In this document: positions 25,263 through 34,080 of the stretch, piece after piece | How positions within the stretch are numbered: position 1 is the first letter of the stretch | Layout: each line of letters starts with the position of its first letter | Assembly: GCA_050734135.1 (NCBI GenBank) | Contig: JBOHUG010000114.1 | Span: forward strand, 118,839-182,838 | Length of the DNA: 64,000 nt | Origin: Bog-877 sp050734135 | GTDB lineage: Bacteria > Chloroflexota > Dormibacteria > Aeolococcales > Bog-877 | Direction: 5' to 3' | Program-made: the position numbers and the translations under genes | Notes under the pieces: generated by a model | Database searches by the model: none | Seen by the model: only the letters and a program-made list of their open reading frames with translations | Told to the model about the DNA's origin: nothing

Positions 25263-26636
25263 GTGAGCCTCTCCTCCGACCAACTCTGGACCGCCGCCCA
25301 GGAAGAACTCCGCTTCCAAGTCAGCCGTCCGGGCTACGAAGCCTGGCTCAAGAACGCCCGACTCCTCGACTTCGACGACGGGGAGTCCCGGGCGATCATC
25401 GGGGTCCCGACCCCGCTGGCTCGCGACTGGGTGAGCGACCGCTACTCGGCGGTGATCCGGGAGACGCTCTCGGCGATCCTCAACCGGGACATCGAGGAAC
25501 TGGATGTCGTCGTCCAGACAGCTACGGAAGATGGAGTAGCGGCTCAAACGGTTGACGCCACCAGCCCGGTCGTTCTCACCGATGACCGCTCGGAGGGGAT
25601 TGCCCAGACGGTTCCCGGGCTCAATCAGCGCTACACCTTCGGTGCCTTCGTCGACGGCAACAACTCGCGCTTTGCCTACGCCGCCTGCCGGGCGGTCGCC
25701 GACTCGCCCAGCCGGGCCTACAACCCCCTTTTCCTTTACGGCGGCGTGGGACTGGGCAAGACCCACCTGATGCACGCAGTGGGCCATGCCGTCTGGCAGA
25801 ACCACCGCTTGCGGGTTGCCTATGTGACCTCCGAGAGCTTCATGAATCAGATGATCACCTCGATCCAAGAGAACCGGATGGCTCAATTCCGGGCCCGCTA
25901 CCGAACCGTTGATGTGCTGCTCGTCGACGACATCCAGTTCCTAGCGGGCAAGGACCGGACCCAGGAGGAGTTCTTCCACACCTTCAACGCCCTCCAGGAA
26001 GTGAATCGCCAGATCGTGATCAGCAGCGACCGGCCGCCCCGAGAGATCCCGACCCTGGAGGACCGGCTGCGAACCCGGTTCGAGGGCGGTCTGATGGCGG
26101 ACATCCAGCCGCCGGACTTCGAGACCCGGCTGGCCATTCTCCGGAGCAAGCTGGACCCGGCCCAGAATCCGCTCAGCGAGGAGGTGCTCTCCTTCATCGC
26201 CTTCAAGATTCAGAAGAACATCCGGGAGTTGGAAGGCGCGCTGATCCGGGTCCTCGCGCACGCCTCCATCGCCGGTGGGGAGAGCCCCTCCCTGCAGCAG
26301 GTATCCGAGATCCTCCGGGACATCATCCCTTCGGCTGACACCAAGCCTCTCTCGGTCGACCTTGTCCAACGGGTGGTCGCTGAGTACTACGGCATCTCGG
26401 TTGAGGAGATGAAGAGCAAGCGGCGTGACAAGCACATCGTCTTCCCGCGGCAGATGGCCATGTACCTGATCCGGGAGGAGATTGCCATGAGCTTGCCGGC
26501 GATCGGCCAGGTTTTCGGAGGTCGCGACCACACGACCGTCCTCCATTCCTACGAGAAGATCGTCAACGAAGCCAAGGAGGACCCTCGGGTCGCCGACGAC
26601 GTGGCTCGGCTCCGGGAGCTTCTCCTGTCCCGTTAG
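25263..26636 (+). CDS. dnaA: Chromosomal replication initiator protein DnaA
   Basis: AAA+ initiator that melts oriC. N-terminal LWTAAQEELRFQVSRPGYEAWL (domain I); Walker A YGGVGLGKTHL; Walker B LLVDDIQFLAGK; sensor segment SSDRPPREIPTLEDRLRTRF; and C-terminal domain IV with the DnaA-box-reading GGRDHTTVLHSY. 457 residues from GTG 25263, which gives the standard short N-terminus; a TTG 30 nt earlier is possible but adds atypical residues. No near -10 is seen, so the mRNA probably has a leader. Confidence 0.97.
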   Translation: MSLSSDQLWTAAQEELRFQVSRPGYEAWLKNARLLDFDDGESRAIIGVPTPLARDWVSDRYSAVIRETLSAILNRDIEELDVVVQTATEDGVAAQTVDATSPVVLTDDRSEGIAQTVPGLNQRYTFGAFVDGNNSRFAYAACRAVADSPSRAYNPLFLYGGVGLGKTHLMHAVGHAVWQNHRLRVAYVTSESFMNQMITSIQENRMAQFRARYRTVDVLLVDDIQFLAGKDRTQEEFFHTFNALQEVNRQIVISSDRPPREIPTLEDRLRTRFEGGLMADIQPPDFETRLAILRSKLDPAQNPLSEEVLSFIAFKIQKNIRELEGALIRVLAHASIAGGESPSLQQVSEILRDIIPSADTKPLSVDLVQRVVAEYYGISVEEMKSKRRDKHIVFPRQMAMYLIREEIAMSLPAIGQVFGGRDHTTVLHSYEKIVNEAKEDPRVADDVARLRELLLSR

Positions 26637-26906
26637 GCCGGATTAGCACACCTTTTCCAGTGTCTCTGTTATCAGCGACCCCAACCGGGTGGGCAACTGC
26701 CGGGCCTCAAATAACGCCTCCTCTGACCCCTGAATCAGGGAGGGATTTCCACAGGCTGTCCACTGCTAAAGTGAGTTCAGCTCCGATCGGTTTCCCCAGC
26801 CTGCACTCCCCTACTATGACTACGGATTCACATATTCGAACCAAGAGCTGGGTTGGGCTGTTGAAAGGGAAGGTGGAGAGCTCTTGAAGCCAAGGAGGCC
26901 TATTCA
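26637..26906. other. dnaA-dnaN intergenic region with DnaA-box-like sites
   Basis: 270 bases with no gene. ATTTCCACA (26745-26753) and CTGTCCACT (26756-26764) are weak DnaA-box matches 2 nt apart, in the interval where many bacteria place part of oriC. An AAGGAGG Shine-Dalgarno for dnaN lies at its right end. Confidence 0.4.
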
Positions 26907-28037
26907 GTGAAGTGCACTATCTCGCCCCAGCAGTTGGGAACTGGGCTCAACTCGGTCAGCCGGGCGGTCTCGAGCCGCGTGACTCTGCCGATCTTGAACA
27001 ACGTGCTGGTCGCCGCCCGGGGAGGGACCCTGCAGTTGACCGCCACCAACCTCGACCTCACTATTCACCACTCGCTGGCCGCCGAAGTCGAGGAGGAGGG
27101 TGAGGTGACGGTGCCGGCCCGGATGCTCTCCGAGTTTGTGAGTGCTCTGCCGGAGCAGCCGCTCCGCTGGCAGCTGGACCAGGCCCACCAGACGGTGAGC
27201 CTGCTGAGCGGCCGCTTCGACGCCCACATTCGCGGTGTCGACGCCAAGGAGTTCCCACCCCTACCGGATGTCTCCGACGGAGATACGGTCGAGTTGGATC
27301 CCCAGACCCTGCTCACCGCCATTGACCAGACCGTGATCGCGGCCAGTGCCGACGACGGCCGGCCGATCTACACCGGCGTCCTGACCGAGATCGCCGGACC
27401 AGAGGTGACTCTGGTAGCCACCGACGGCCACCGGTTGGCGATCAGGGTAATCCGGGCCCCTGATGCCGATCGCCAGGGCGAGCGTTTTGGGGTGATCATT
27501 CCGGCCCGGGCCTTGTCGGAACTCTCCCGTCTCCTCAAGCCGGTCGCAGCCAGTCCCGCCTCGGTCAGCCTCACCATCGGTGCCTCCCGGGCCCAGGTTA
27601 AGTTCCAGCTTCCGGGGTACGAACTCACGGCCCGTCTGATTGATGGGGTGTACCCAAGCTACGAGAAAGTAATTCCGACCGCCTCCCAGACTGTGGTTCG
27701 AGCCTCCACCGAGGAGTTGAGGCGCACAACCAAGGTGGTCTCACTCTTCGCCAGGGACGCCGCCAACGTGTTGAAGATTCGCTGCGAGCAGGGGCAGGTC
27801 GTACTGTCCGCCAACACCAACGAGGTGGGCGACAACGTGGCCGGAGTCGACGCCGCAGTGGAAGGGGACAGTCTCGGGATCGCATTCAACGCCCGCTACG
27901 TCGCGGACGTGCTCAACCTGATCGACTCTCCGGAGGTGGAACTGATCTTGAACGGACCGCTCTCACCGGGCCTGGTCCGGGCTCCGGGAGATGATAGTTA
28001 CCGGTACGTGATCATGCCCGTCCGGGTGGCCATCTGA
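26907..28037 (+). CDS. dnaN: DNA polymerase III beta subunit (sliding clamp)
   Basis: Ring-shaped processivity clamp, 376 residues in three repeated clamp folds. SRVTLPILNNVLV, LTATNLDLTI, ATDGHRLAIR and the C-terminal YVIMPVRV are conserved. GTG start with AAGGAGG upstream. It lies between dnaA and recF as usual; recF follows after 22 nt. Confidence 0.97.
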   Translation: MKCTISPQQLGTGLNSVSRAVSSRVTLPILNNVLVAARGGTLQLTATNLDLTIHHSLAAEVEEEGEVTVPARMLSEFVSALPEQPLRWQLDQAHQTVSLLSGRFDAHIRGVDAKEFPPLPDVSDGDTVELDPQTLLTAIDQTVIAASADDGRPIYTGVLTEIAGPEVTLVATDGHRLAIRVIRAPDADRQGERFGVIIPARALSELSRLLKPVAASPASVSLTIGASRAQVKFQLPGYELTARLIDGVYPSYEKVIPTASQTVVRASTEELRRTTKVVSLFARDAANVLKIRCEQGQVVLSANTNEVGDNVAGVDAAVEGDSLGIAFNARYVADVLNLIDSPEVELILNGPLSPGLVRAPGDDSYRYVIMPVRVAI

Positions 28038-28059
28038 GGGCATTGACGGGACCCACCTG

Positions 28060-29226
28060 GTGTATCTATCGCAGCTGCGGCTGCTCTGCTTCCGCATCTA
28101 CCAGGAGGCTTCGCTAGAGCTGCTCCCCGGAGTGAATCTGGTCCTGGGACAGAACGGGCAGGGCAAGACCAGCCTGCTGGAGGCGATCTCCACGCTGGCG
28201 TTGACAAGGTCCCCTCGCTCGGGAACTCTGGGTGAGTGTGCCTCCTGGGGGGAGTCCCGGATGGGGGTTTCGGCTCACCTGGTCAGTCGGCTGGGTGACA
28301 CCGACCTGGAGCTGCGCGCGGAGCGCCAGACGACCAGCGAACGTTGGGTCCGCAAGCTGCGCCAAGGGGGGGACCTCATTCAGCCACGCCAGCTTTTGGG
28401 CCGTTTTCGGGTCGTGCTCTTCTGGCCCGAGGACCTGCTTCTGGTCAAAGGGGGCCCCGAGCCGAGGCGACGACTGCTCGACGTCGTGCTCAGCCAGCTC
28501 TCTTCGTCCTACGCGGAAGCGGCCACCAGATACCTCCGCGCCGTCCAGCACCGCGCGGCGCTGCTGCGCCGGGTGAGAGACGGGCAGGCCACCCCTCCCG
28601 AACTCGAGCCCTGGACAGAGGCTATGGTCGAGTACGGGGCACCGCTGATCCGGGAGCGCCAGCGATACCTGGCCACCGTCCAGCCAGTGGCGGCGGAAGC
28701 GATCATCAAGATTGGGGAGACGGCCGAACTGCAGTTGAACTACCGGCCCGGTCTCGGCCGGGGAGGCGATCTGGGAGCGCGAGCCGATCCGGTGGATACT
28801 CTCCGGCGGGCCATGGTCCGCTCCTCCGCCGAGGAGCTCGCTCGGGCGCAGTGTGTGGTGGGACCGCACCGAGATGACTTTGAAGTCCTCCTCGGCGGCC
28901 GCCCAGCCCGCCAGTTTGCCTCCCAGGGTCAGCAGCGGAGCGTGGTGTTGGCCCTCAAGGTGGCCGAGGTCCGGCAGCACCTAACTTTGGGGGGCGAGAC
29001 CCCGCTCTTGCTGCTCGACGATGTGCTCTCCGAGCTCGACCACCAAAGACGCACTGGGCTGATCCAACTGCTCTCAGAAGAACTGGCAGTAGAGCAGACG
29101 CTAATCACATCCACGGAGGATCCGCAAATCGGCGGCGACGTCCCGGTGTCCCAGATTCTCCAGGCCAGGGGGGGTCAGCTGACGCCCCAGGCACCCGGTT
29201 GGGAACTCGCCTCATGGAAGGCATAG
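28060..29226 (+). CDS. recF: DNA replication and repair protein RecF
   Basis: SMC-like ATPase loading RecA at gaps. Walker A GQNGQGKTSLLEA, the signature region QFASQGQQRSVVLALK, and Walker B PLLLLDDVLSELD. 388 residues, normal. GTG start reading YLSQLRLLCFRIY, the typical N-terminal strand. Its 3' end overlaps the dciA-like gene by 13 nt. Confidence 0.95.
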   Translation: MYLSQLRLLCFRIYQEASLELLPGVNLVLGQNGQGKTSLLEAISTLALTRSPRSGTLGECASWGESRMGVSAHLVSRLGDTDLELRAERQTTSERWVRKLRQGGDLIQPRQLLGRFRVVLFWPEDLLLVKGGPEPRRRLLDVVLSQLSSSYAEAATRYLRAVQHRAALLRRVRDGQATPPELEPWTEAMVEYGAPLIRERQRYLATVQPVAAEAIIKIGETAELQLNYRPGLGRGGDLGARADPVDTLRRAMVRSSAEELARAQCVVGPHRDDFEVLLGGRPARQFASQGQQRSVVLALKVAEVRQHLTLGGETPLLLLDDVLSELDHQRRTGLIQLLSEELAVEQTLITSTEDPQIGGDVPVSQILQARGGQLTPQAPGWELASWKA

Positions 29227-29534
29227 AAGCAATCCTGCCGCGGGTGCTGCGCCGTCTCGGCGGCACAGGTCAGGTCCGTCAGGTACGCGTCGAGGCCGCC
29301 TTCGCGAGGATTTGTGGAGAGTTCATTCGGCCTTATGTCCGGGTCTACGCGGTGGACCGCTCCGTCCTGGTGTTGGCGTGTGCCCATCCCGCGATCGCCC
29401 ACCAGCTACAGATCGAGTCCGCGACCATCCTGGACGCCATCAACAAGGAGGTGGGGGGAAGGGGGCTAACCCGGCTCCGCTTCGTTCCCGAGGCGGGCTC
29501 CCAACCAGATTCTCGGTCACCCCGAGGAAGCTGA
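29214..29534 (+). CDS. DciA-like (DUF721) replication protein
   Basis: About 106 residues. The fold pattern (basic helix, then LVLACAHPAIAHQLQIESATILDAIN) matches the DUF721/DciA KH-like domain. In bacteria without DnaC this protein loads the replicative helicase, and its place after recF fits. ATG at 29214, inside the recF 3' end; TTG at 29199 is the alternative. The last 95 nt are also the antisense of the convergent glycosyltransferase gene. Confidence 0.75.
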   Translation: MEGIEAILPRVLRRLGGTGQVRQVRVEAAFARICGEFIRPYVRVYAVDRSVLVLACAHPAIAHQLQIESATILDAINKEVGGRGLTRLRFVPEAGSQPDSRSPRGS

Positions 29535-30726
29535 GCACGACCGCGGCGGCCGCGGCGGCCGCCGTGGGCCGGGCCCAGGACCGGGCGCCGTGCTGCAGCT
29601 GCGACAGAAGGGGGTCGGCCGGCCGGCAGAGCCGGGCCAACGTCTGCAGCAACTGCTCCCGCCCGGACACCAGCAGTGCCGCCCCGGCAGTCGCTAGCGC
29701 CGCGCCGTTGTTTTCCTCCTGCCCTGGCAGGGAATCGGTTATCAACAGGGCCAGGCCAGCCGCAGCCGCCTCCGCCAGGGTGCTGGGACCGGCCTTTCCG
29801 AGGTAGACATCGGCCGCCTGCCACCAGGGGGTCAGGGACGCCTGGGGCGCCAGGGCGACGGTAGCCCGCTGCGGCGGGTGGCGATGCAGCCACTCAAGCA
29901 GCCGGAGGTTGTTCCCGCAGGCGACCACCAGCTGCAGAGGAAGCGCGCTCTCGCCCAGCCACCCAGTCAGCCGTTTCAAGTGGCCAACCCCCTCGGCGCC
30001 GCCGCCCACCAGGACGCAGAGGGACAGGGGATCGAGGCCTAACGACCGCCGGAGCTGCCGGCGCGTCTCCGGCCCGCCGGGACTCCGGGAGAGCTCCGGG
30101 TCAATCGGAAGTCCAGTCTCCCGGATCAGCTGCTTTGGGATACCGTGCTCTAGGCACCAGTCGGTGGCCTCGCGGGTCGCCGTCACGATGGCGTCGGGAC
30201 GGGGCGAGAGCCAACCGAGATGACCGCCCACCAGATCCGTCATCACGGTGATCACGCTTGGAGGGACCCCTTCGACCACCACCGTGTCAGCGGCCCGCCG
30301 CGCGGCCGGCCCCAGAAGTGGATGGCAATTCACGATCACCTGGGGAGACCGAAGTCGCGTTCGTTCTGCCATCGCCGGCCCGAGCTGGCGGATCAGGAAG
30401 CGGTCCATTCCGGAGCTGAGAACCCTGCGGCTGAAACCACGAAAGAGCACCCCCCAGAGCGCCGGTGAGGTCCGCACCAACGGGCCATAGCTGCGCGCTA
30501 AGGCGCGGGCGGTGCGGCCGATGGGATCGTGAAGGGGGTCGTCCAGGGCCACGGAGACCTGTCCCGATGTGCTGGTGGTGAGAGCGGTTGCTAGGGCCTG
30601 GGCCACGCTGAGGTGGCCACCGCCTGTGCCTGTCGCCCAGATCTGTACCTTCGCTCGACCGGGGTCGTTCACCTTGAGATCGTCCTTACTCTGATGTTTG
30701 GCCGTTGGCGGCGATGGTAGAGTCAT
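29440..30726 (-). CDS. MurG/MGDG-synthase-like glycosyltransferase
   Basis: A GT-B glycosyltransferase related to monogalactosyl- and diglucosyl-diacylglycerol synthases. N-terminal WATGTGGGHLSVAQALA, the middle VITVMTDLVGGHLGWLSPRPD, VTGLPIDP-like GLPIDPEL, and the donor-binding YLGKAGPSTLAEAAAAGLALLIT. About 428 residues, no signal peptide; family members act at the inner face of the membrane making glycolipids. ATG at 30726 is chosen over a TTG four codons upstream. The 3' end overlaps the dciA-like gene antisense, and the 5' end is divergent from the CelD-like gene. Confidence 0.75.
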   Translation of the reverse strand: MTLPSPPTAKHQSKDDLKVNDPGRAKVQIWATGTGGGHLSVAQALATALTTSTSGQVSVALDDPLHDPIGRTARALARSYGPLVRTSPALWGVLFRGFSRRVLSSGMDRFLIRQLGPAMAERTRLRSPQVIVNCHPLLGPAARRAADTVVVEGVPPSVITVMTDLVGGHLGWLSPRPDAIVTATREATDWCLEHGIPKQLIRETGLPIDPELSRSPGGPETRRQLRRSLGLDPLSLCVLVGGGAEGVGHLKRLTGWLGESALPLQLVVACGNNLRLLEWLHRHPPQRATVALAPQASLTPWWQAADVYLGKAGPSTLAEAAAAGLALLITDSLPGQEENNGAALATAGAALLVSGREQLLQTLARLCRPADPLLSQLQHGARSWARPTAAAAAAAVVLSFLGVTENLVGSPPRERSGAGLAPFPPPPC

Positions 30727-30855
30727 CTCGCTGGCCAAGACTTGTCCAGTCTCGGCAGAGCGGCGGGCTTTAAGGGTGGAGCAAGCATCGGGGCCTCATG
30801 TCCAGCGCCCCTCGGGGCACAATCGGAACTGAAACCGCTTGACCGCGGCCTGAGG

Positions 30856-31881
30856 GTGGAGGAGATCACCACCGCTGCCGGGCTGAGAAGGCTCCGGCCC
30901 GACTGGAACGGGGTCGAGGCCGCTGGTGAACCGATCAACCCCTTTCTCTCCTGGGAGTGGCAGTGGAGCTGGTGGGAGACTTTTGGCGGGAGCCGCGAAC
31001 TCCGCTGTCTGGTGGTTTCCGATCCGGAGCAGGTAGTGGGTATCGTCCCGTTGCAGTGCCTGGCTTCCGGGCCAGGTCGGCTCAGCTTCGGTGGCGGGGC
31101 GGATCTGTCCGACCACCTGGGCTTCCTCTTCCGCCCCGCCCGGGCGCCGGAGGTCGCCTCGGCCGCTTTGGAGCAACTGCGTACGAGTGCCGTACCGGGC
31201 CAAGCGACGACCTTGGATCTCCACTACCTGGAGGACGGCTCGCCGGCTCTTGCCGCATTGCGCCAGGCAGCCGAGCAGCGCGGGCTCGGCCAAGACCTAA
31301 GCCAGGAGGAGGTGAGTCCGCAGGTTCGGCTCGGTGCCGACTTTGAGGAGTACCTCACCACCCGGCTCAACAAGAAAGACCGGCACGAGTTGCGCCGCAA
31401 GCTGCGCCGCCTGGAGACCGAGCTGCCCGGGTGGTCCCTGGTCACCCAGGAAGACCTGGGCCTGGAGGCAGCTCTGAACGCCTTCTTCCCCATCCTGCGG
31501 GCAAGCGGACCGCACAAAGTGGAGTTCCTGACCCCGGCGGTGGAGGCCTTCATCCGCCGTGCCTGCCAGGGGCTGGAGCAGCGGGGATGGCTGCGCCTCC
31601 AGTTCATCGAGGCGGGCGGGAAGCTCTTGGCGGCGACGTTGGGCTTCACCGTCTCCGATACCTGGCGCCTGTACAACTCGGGGTACCAGCCGGAGGCGGC
31701 CGCGCTCTCACCGGGCCTGCTCTGCGTGGCGGAGGGAATCCGGGTGGCGATCGAGGAGGGGTGCCACACGGCCGACTTCCTGCGCGGCAGCGAGGCCTAC
31801 AAGTACCACCTGGGGGCGGTCGACACTCCCCTGTGGCGACTCCGGCTGAGTGTCACCGGCGGACCGGAGTCGGGTCGGTGA
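30856..31881 (+). CDS. CelD/BcsL-type GNAT acyltransferase (FemAB-related)
   Basis: About 341 residues. PFLSWEWQWSWWETFGG near the N-terminus and the C-terminal LYNSGYQPEAAALSPGLLCVAEGIR followed by FLRGSEAYKYHLG are the hallmarks of the CelD/BioF2-like N-acyltransferase family found in polysaccharide and glycolipid loci. GTG at 30856 gives the family's normal N-terminus; the frame is open to a TTG at 30742. Its stop overlaps the next gene's GTG (GTGA), tying it to the MshA-like glycosyltransferase. Confidence 0.7.
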   Translation: MEEITTAAGLRRLRPDWNGVEAAGEPINPFLSWEWQWSWWETFGGSRELRCLVVSDPEQVVGIVPLQCLASGPGRLSFGGGADLSDHLGFLFRPARAPEVASAALEQLRTSAVPGQATTLDLHYLEDGSPALAALRQAAEQRGLGQDLSQEEVSPQVRLGADFEEYLTTRLNKKDRHELRRKLRRLETELPGWSLVTQEDLGLEAALNAFFPILRASGPHKVEFLTPAVEAFIRRACQGLEQRGWLRLQFIEAGGKLLAATLGFTVSDTWRLYNSGYQPEAAALSPGLLCVAEGIRVAIEEGCHTADFLRGSEAYKYHLGAVDTPLWRLRLSVTGGPESGR

Positions 31882-33161
31882 CCGCGCCGCCAACGGCCAA
31901 CGGATTCGGTCCAGGCGAGACGATCGCCTTCCTATCCCTGCACGCCTCACCGCTTGCCCAGTTGGGCCAGCGGGAGAACGGAGGGCTCAACGTGTACGTG
32001 CGGTCAGTTTGCGAGGAGCTAGGGGCCAGGGGTGTGCACACCGACGTCTTCGTCCGGCGGACGGCTCCCGACGAGCCTGCGGAGCAGGCCATGGGACCGC
32101 GCAGCCGGGTGGTGGCGGTGAACGCTGGCCCGGCCCGCCGACTGTCCAAGCATCAGCTGCCCAGCACCCGTGAGGAGTATCTCGAGGCGGTCCGCTATTT
32201 CATGCAGCGCTCCGGTCGGCGCTACCTCGCGATCCACAGCCACTACTGGTTGACCGTCGATGTGGCGGCCGAGCTGTCCGCTTACCTGGGGGTCCCCTGG
32301 CTGCACACCGCCCACACCCTTGCCGCAGTCAAAGGGGAGTACGGCTTCGACGGCGACGGCCCGCAGCGCCTGGTGGCCGAGCGCCGAGCAGTGGCGGCTG
32401 GGGCGCGGCTGGTGGCGAATACCCCCGGGGAGGCTCACGGACTCTCGCGACTCTACGGAGCGCCCCCGCAGCAGGTGGTGGTGGCCCCTCCGGGAGTGGA
32501 CCTGGTGCGGTTCCAGCCCCGGGATCCCGACCGGCTCCGGCACCGGCTGAAGCTGGATGGGCGCAAGGTGGTGCTGTTTGCCGGCCGACTGGAGCCCCTG
32601 AAGGGTCCCGACACCCTCCTCGACGCCTTCGCCATCCTCGTTAAGCGGGACGTGGTGCGCGCTCCGGTGCAACTCCTCTTCGTAGGCGACGACAGCAGTG
32701 ACGGAGCCCAGGTGGACCAGAGGGGCATGTTGGAGGCGCGGGTGCGGGAGCTGGGCCTGTCAGATCGGGTCTGCTTTCTCGGAGCTCGACCCCAGGATCG
32801 GCTCGCCCTGCTGTACTGCCTGGCTGACGTCGTCGTGGTGCCCTCGCACACCGAGTCGTTCGGACTGGTCGCCCTGGAGGCCCAAGCGTGTGGCACCCCG
32901 GTGGTGGCTGCCTCGGTCGGCGGGCTGCGCGACGTGGTGGTGCACGGCAGGACGGGGTACCTGGTGGAGGGTCACAACCCAGCCGATTACGCCACGGCTA
33001 TCGCCCGGGTCCTGGCGACTCCGCCAGGGGAGGAGAGGCGGATGGGTCAGGCCGCCTGGAGGCGGGCCCAGAGCTTCACCTGGGAGCGGACCGTTGATCT
33101 ACTCCTTCCCGAGTACGGCCTGCCTGCCGGGCTGGCGGCGATGGCAAGTACCGAGGGCTGA
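31878..33161 (+). CDS. MshA-like group 1 glycosyltransferase
   Basis: Retaining GT4 glycosyltransferase, 427 residues. The N-terminal half has LSLHASPLAQLGQRENGGLNVYV, AIHSHYWLT and WLHTAHTLAAVKGEY, strongly reminiscent of D-inositol-3-phosphate GlcNAc transferase MshA and sucrose-phosphate synthase. The C-terminal donor domain has LFAGRLEPLKGPDTLL and HTESFGLVALEAQACGTPVV (the EX7E motif). Start GTG in the GTGA overlap. An MshA role (mycothiol) is possible, given a PIG-L gene at 49.8 kb and a mycothiol-type enzyme at 62 kb, but it is not proven. Confidence 0.8.
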   Translation: MTAPPTANGFGPGETIAFLSLHASPLAQLGQRENGGLNVYVRSVCEELGARGVHTDVFVRRTAPDEPAEQAMGPRSRVVAVNAGPARRLSKHQLPSTREEYLEAVRYFMQRSGRRYLAIHSHYWLTVDVAAELSAYLGVPWLHTAHTLAAVKGEYGFDGDGPQRLVAERRAVAAGARLVANTPGEAHGLSRLYGAPPQQVVVAPPGVDLVRFQPRDPDRLRHRLKLDGRKVVLFAGRLEPLKGPDTLLDAFAILVKRDVVRAPVQLLFVGDDSSDGAQVDQRGMLEARVRELGLSDRVCFLGARPQDRLALLYCLADVVVVPSHTESFGLVALEAQACGTPVVAASVGGLRDVVVHGRTGYLVEGHNPADYATAIARVLATPPGEERRMGQAAWRRAQSFTWERTVDLLLPEYGLPAGLAAMASTEG

Positions 33162-33183
33162 CCGAGACCGGAGTCGCCGGCCT

Positions 33184-34080
33184 TCACCCGGCCCAGACCC
33201 CCACCGCCAATAAGGCGGAGCTGGCCAGCAGCAGCAGGGCCGTCTGGCGCACAGCGCGCTCCCGAAGAGAAGGCTCCGCCGCCCGGGAGTTGCGAAGCGG
33301 GCCTTCGGCGAAGGGGGCGAGCAGCCAAGGCAGAAAGCACTCCGCTCCGTCCAGGCCCGGGATCGTAATCAGCAAGGGCACCGCCAGGGAGAGGATGAGC
33401 GACCCTTGGAAGAGGACCACCGCCTCGCGTGGGCTGCTCCTGGACAGTGCCCGGCGCGAGCCAAACTGTTCCTCGAACGGACGATCGCGGTTCGAGACCA
33501 GAACCAGGAGTGCGGTGACAAGACTGGCGGGAAGGATGGCGGCCACCACCCCCAGCCAGTCGAGGTGTCCCATCTCGACGTATACCGTCCCCCAGACAGC
33601 GAGAAGCTCGGAGGCGGCCGCCATGGCGACCTGCTTGCGCCCCGGGGCGGATCGCCCGGCAGGATGGCGGCCCAGTACGAGCGCCGTCGACACGCCCGCC
33701 GCCCCGACCACCAGCAGCCACCAGGCGGTCGTCGCGGCCAACCAGATCGCCAGAGCCATGGCGACGGCAAACCCGAGGAGGGCTGGGAGCGGCAGTTGTC
33801 CATTTGCCCATATCCCTGGCAATCGAGCGGGCGCCTGAGCTTGCTCGCCAGAGCGGAATCGGGCTGCTCGGAGCCCGAGGCCCAAGGCGATGGCAACGCC
33901 GAGCGCGGCCAGGCTCCTGCTCGCCGGAATCGTGCGGTAGTGGGCTGTGACTCCGGTCGCCACGACGACTGGCGCCACGCAGCAGATCAGGAGCGTGGTG
34001 ACCGCTGGCCAACGCGGATGGTCCCACCAAGAGCCCCGACCAGGCTCGGCCGTCATCCCGTGATCAGCGGGTGCGCTCAA
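33184..34080 (-). CDS. Polytopic membrane protein, divergent UbiA/MenA-like
   Basis: About 298 residues with some eight hydrophobic segments. The order LLAVWGTVYVEMG, then LPASLVTALLVLVSN and FGSRRALSR, then repeated helices, follows the second half of MenA/UbiA prenyltransferases by eye. However, neither Asp-rich motif (NDxxD, DxxxD) is intact: the second site reads SNRDRPFEEQFGS. It may be a non-catalytic relative or use another substrate. TTG start overlaps the upstream lipoprotein stop (TTGA); ATG 34056 is possible. Confidence 0.5.
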   Translation of the reverse strand: MSAPADHGMTAEPGRGSWWDHPRWPAVTTLLICCVAPVVVATGVTAHYRTIPASRSLAALGVAIALGLGLRAARFRSGEQAQAPARLPGIWANGQLPLPALLGFAVAMALAIWLAATTAWWLLVVGAAGVSTALVLGRHPAGRSAPGRKQVAMAAASELLAVWGTVYVEMGHLDWLGVVAAILPASLVTALLVLVSNRDRPFEEQFGSRRALSRSSPREAVVLFQGSLILSLAVPLLITIPGLDGAECFLPWLLAPFAEGPLRNSRAAEPSLRERAVRQTALLLLASSALLAVGVWAG

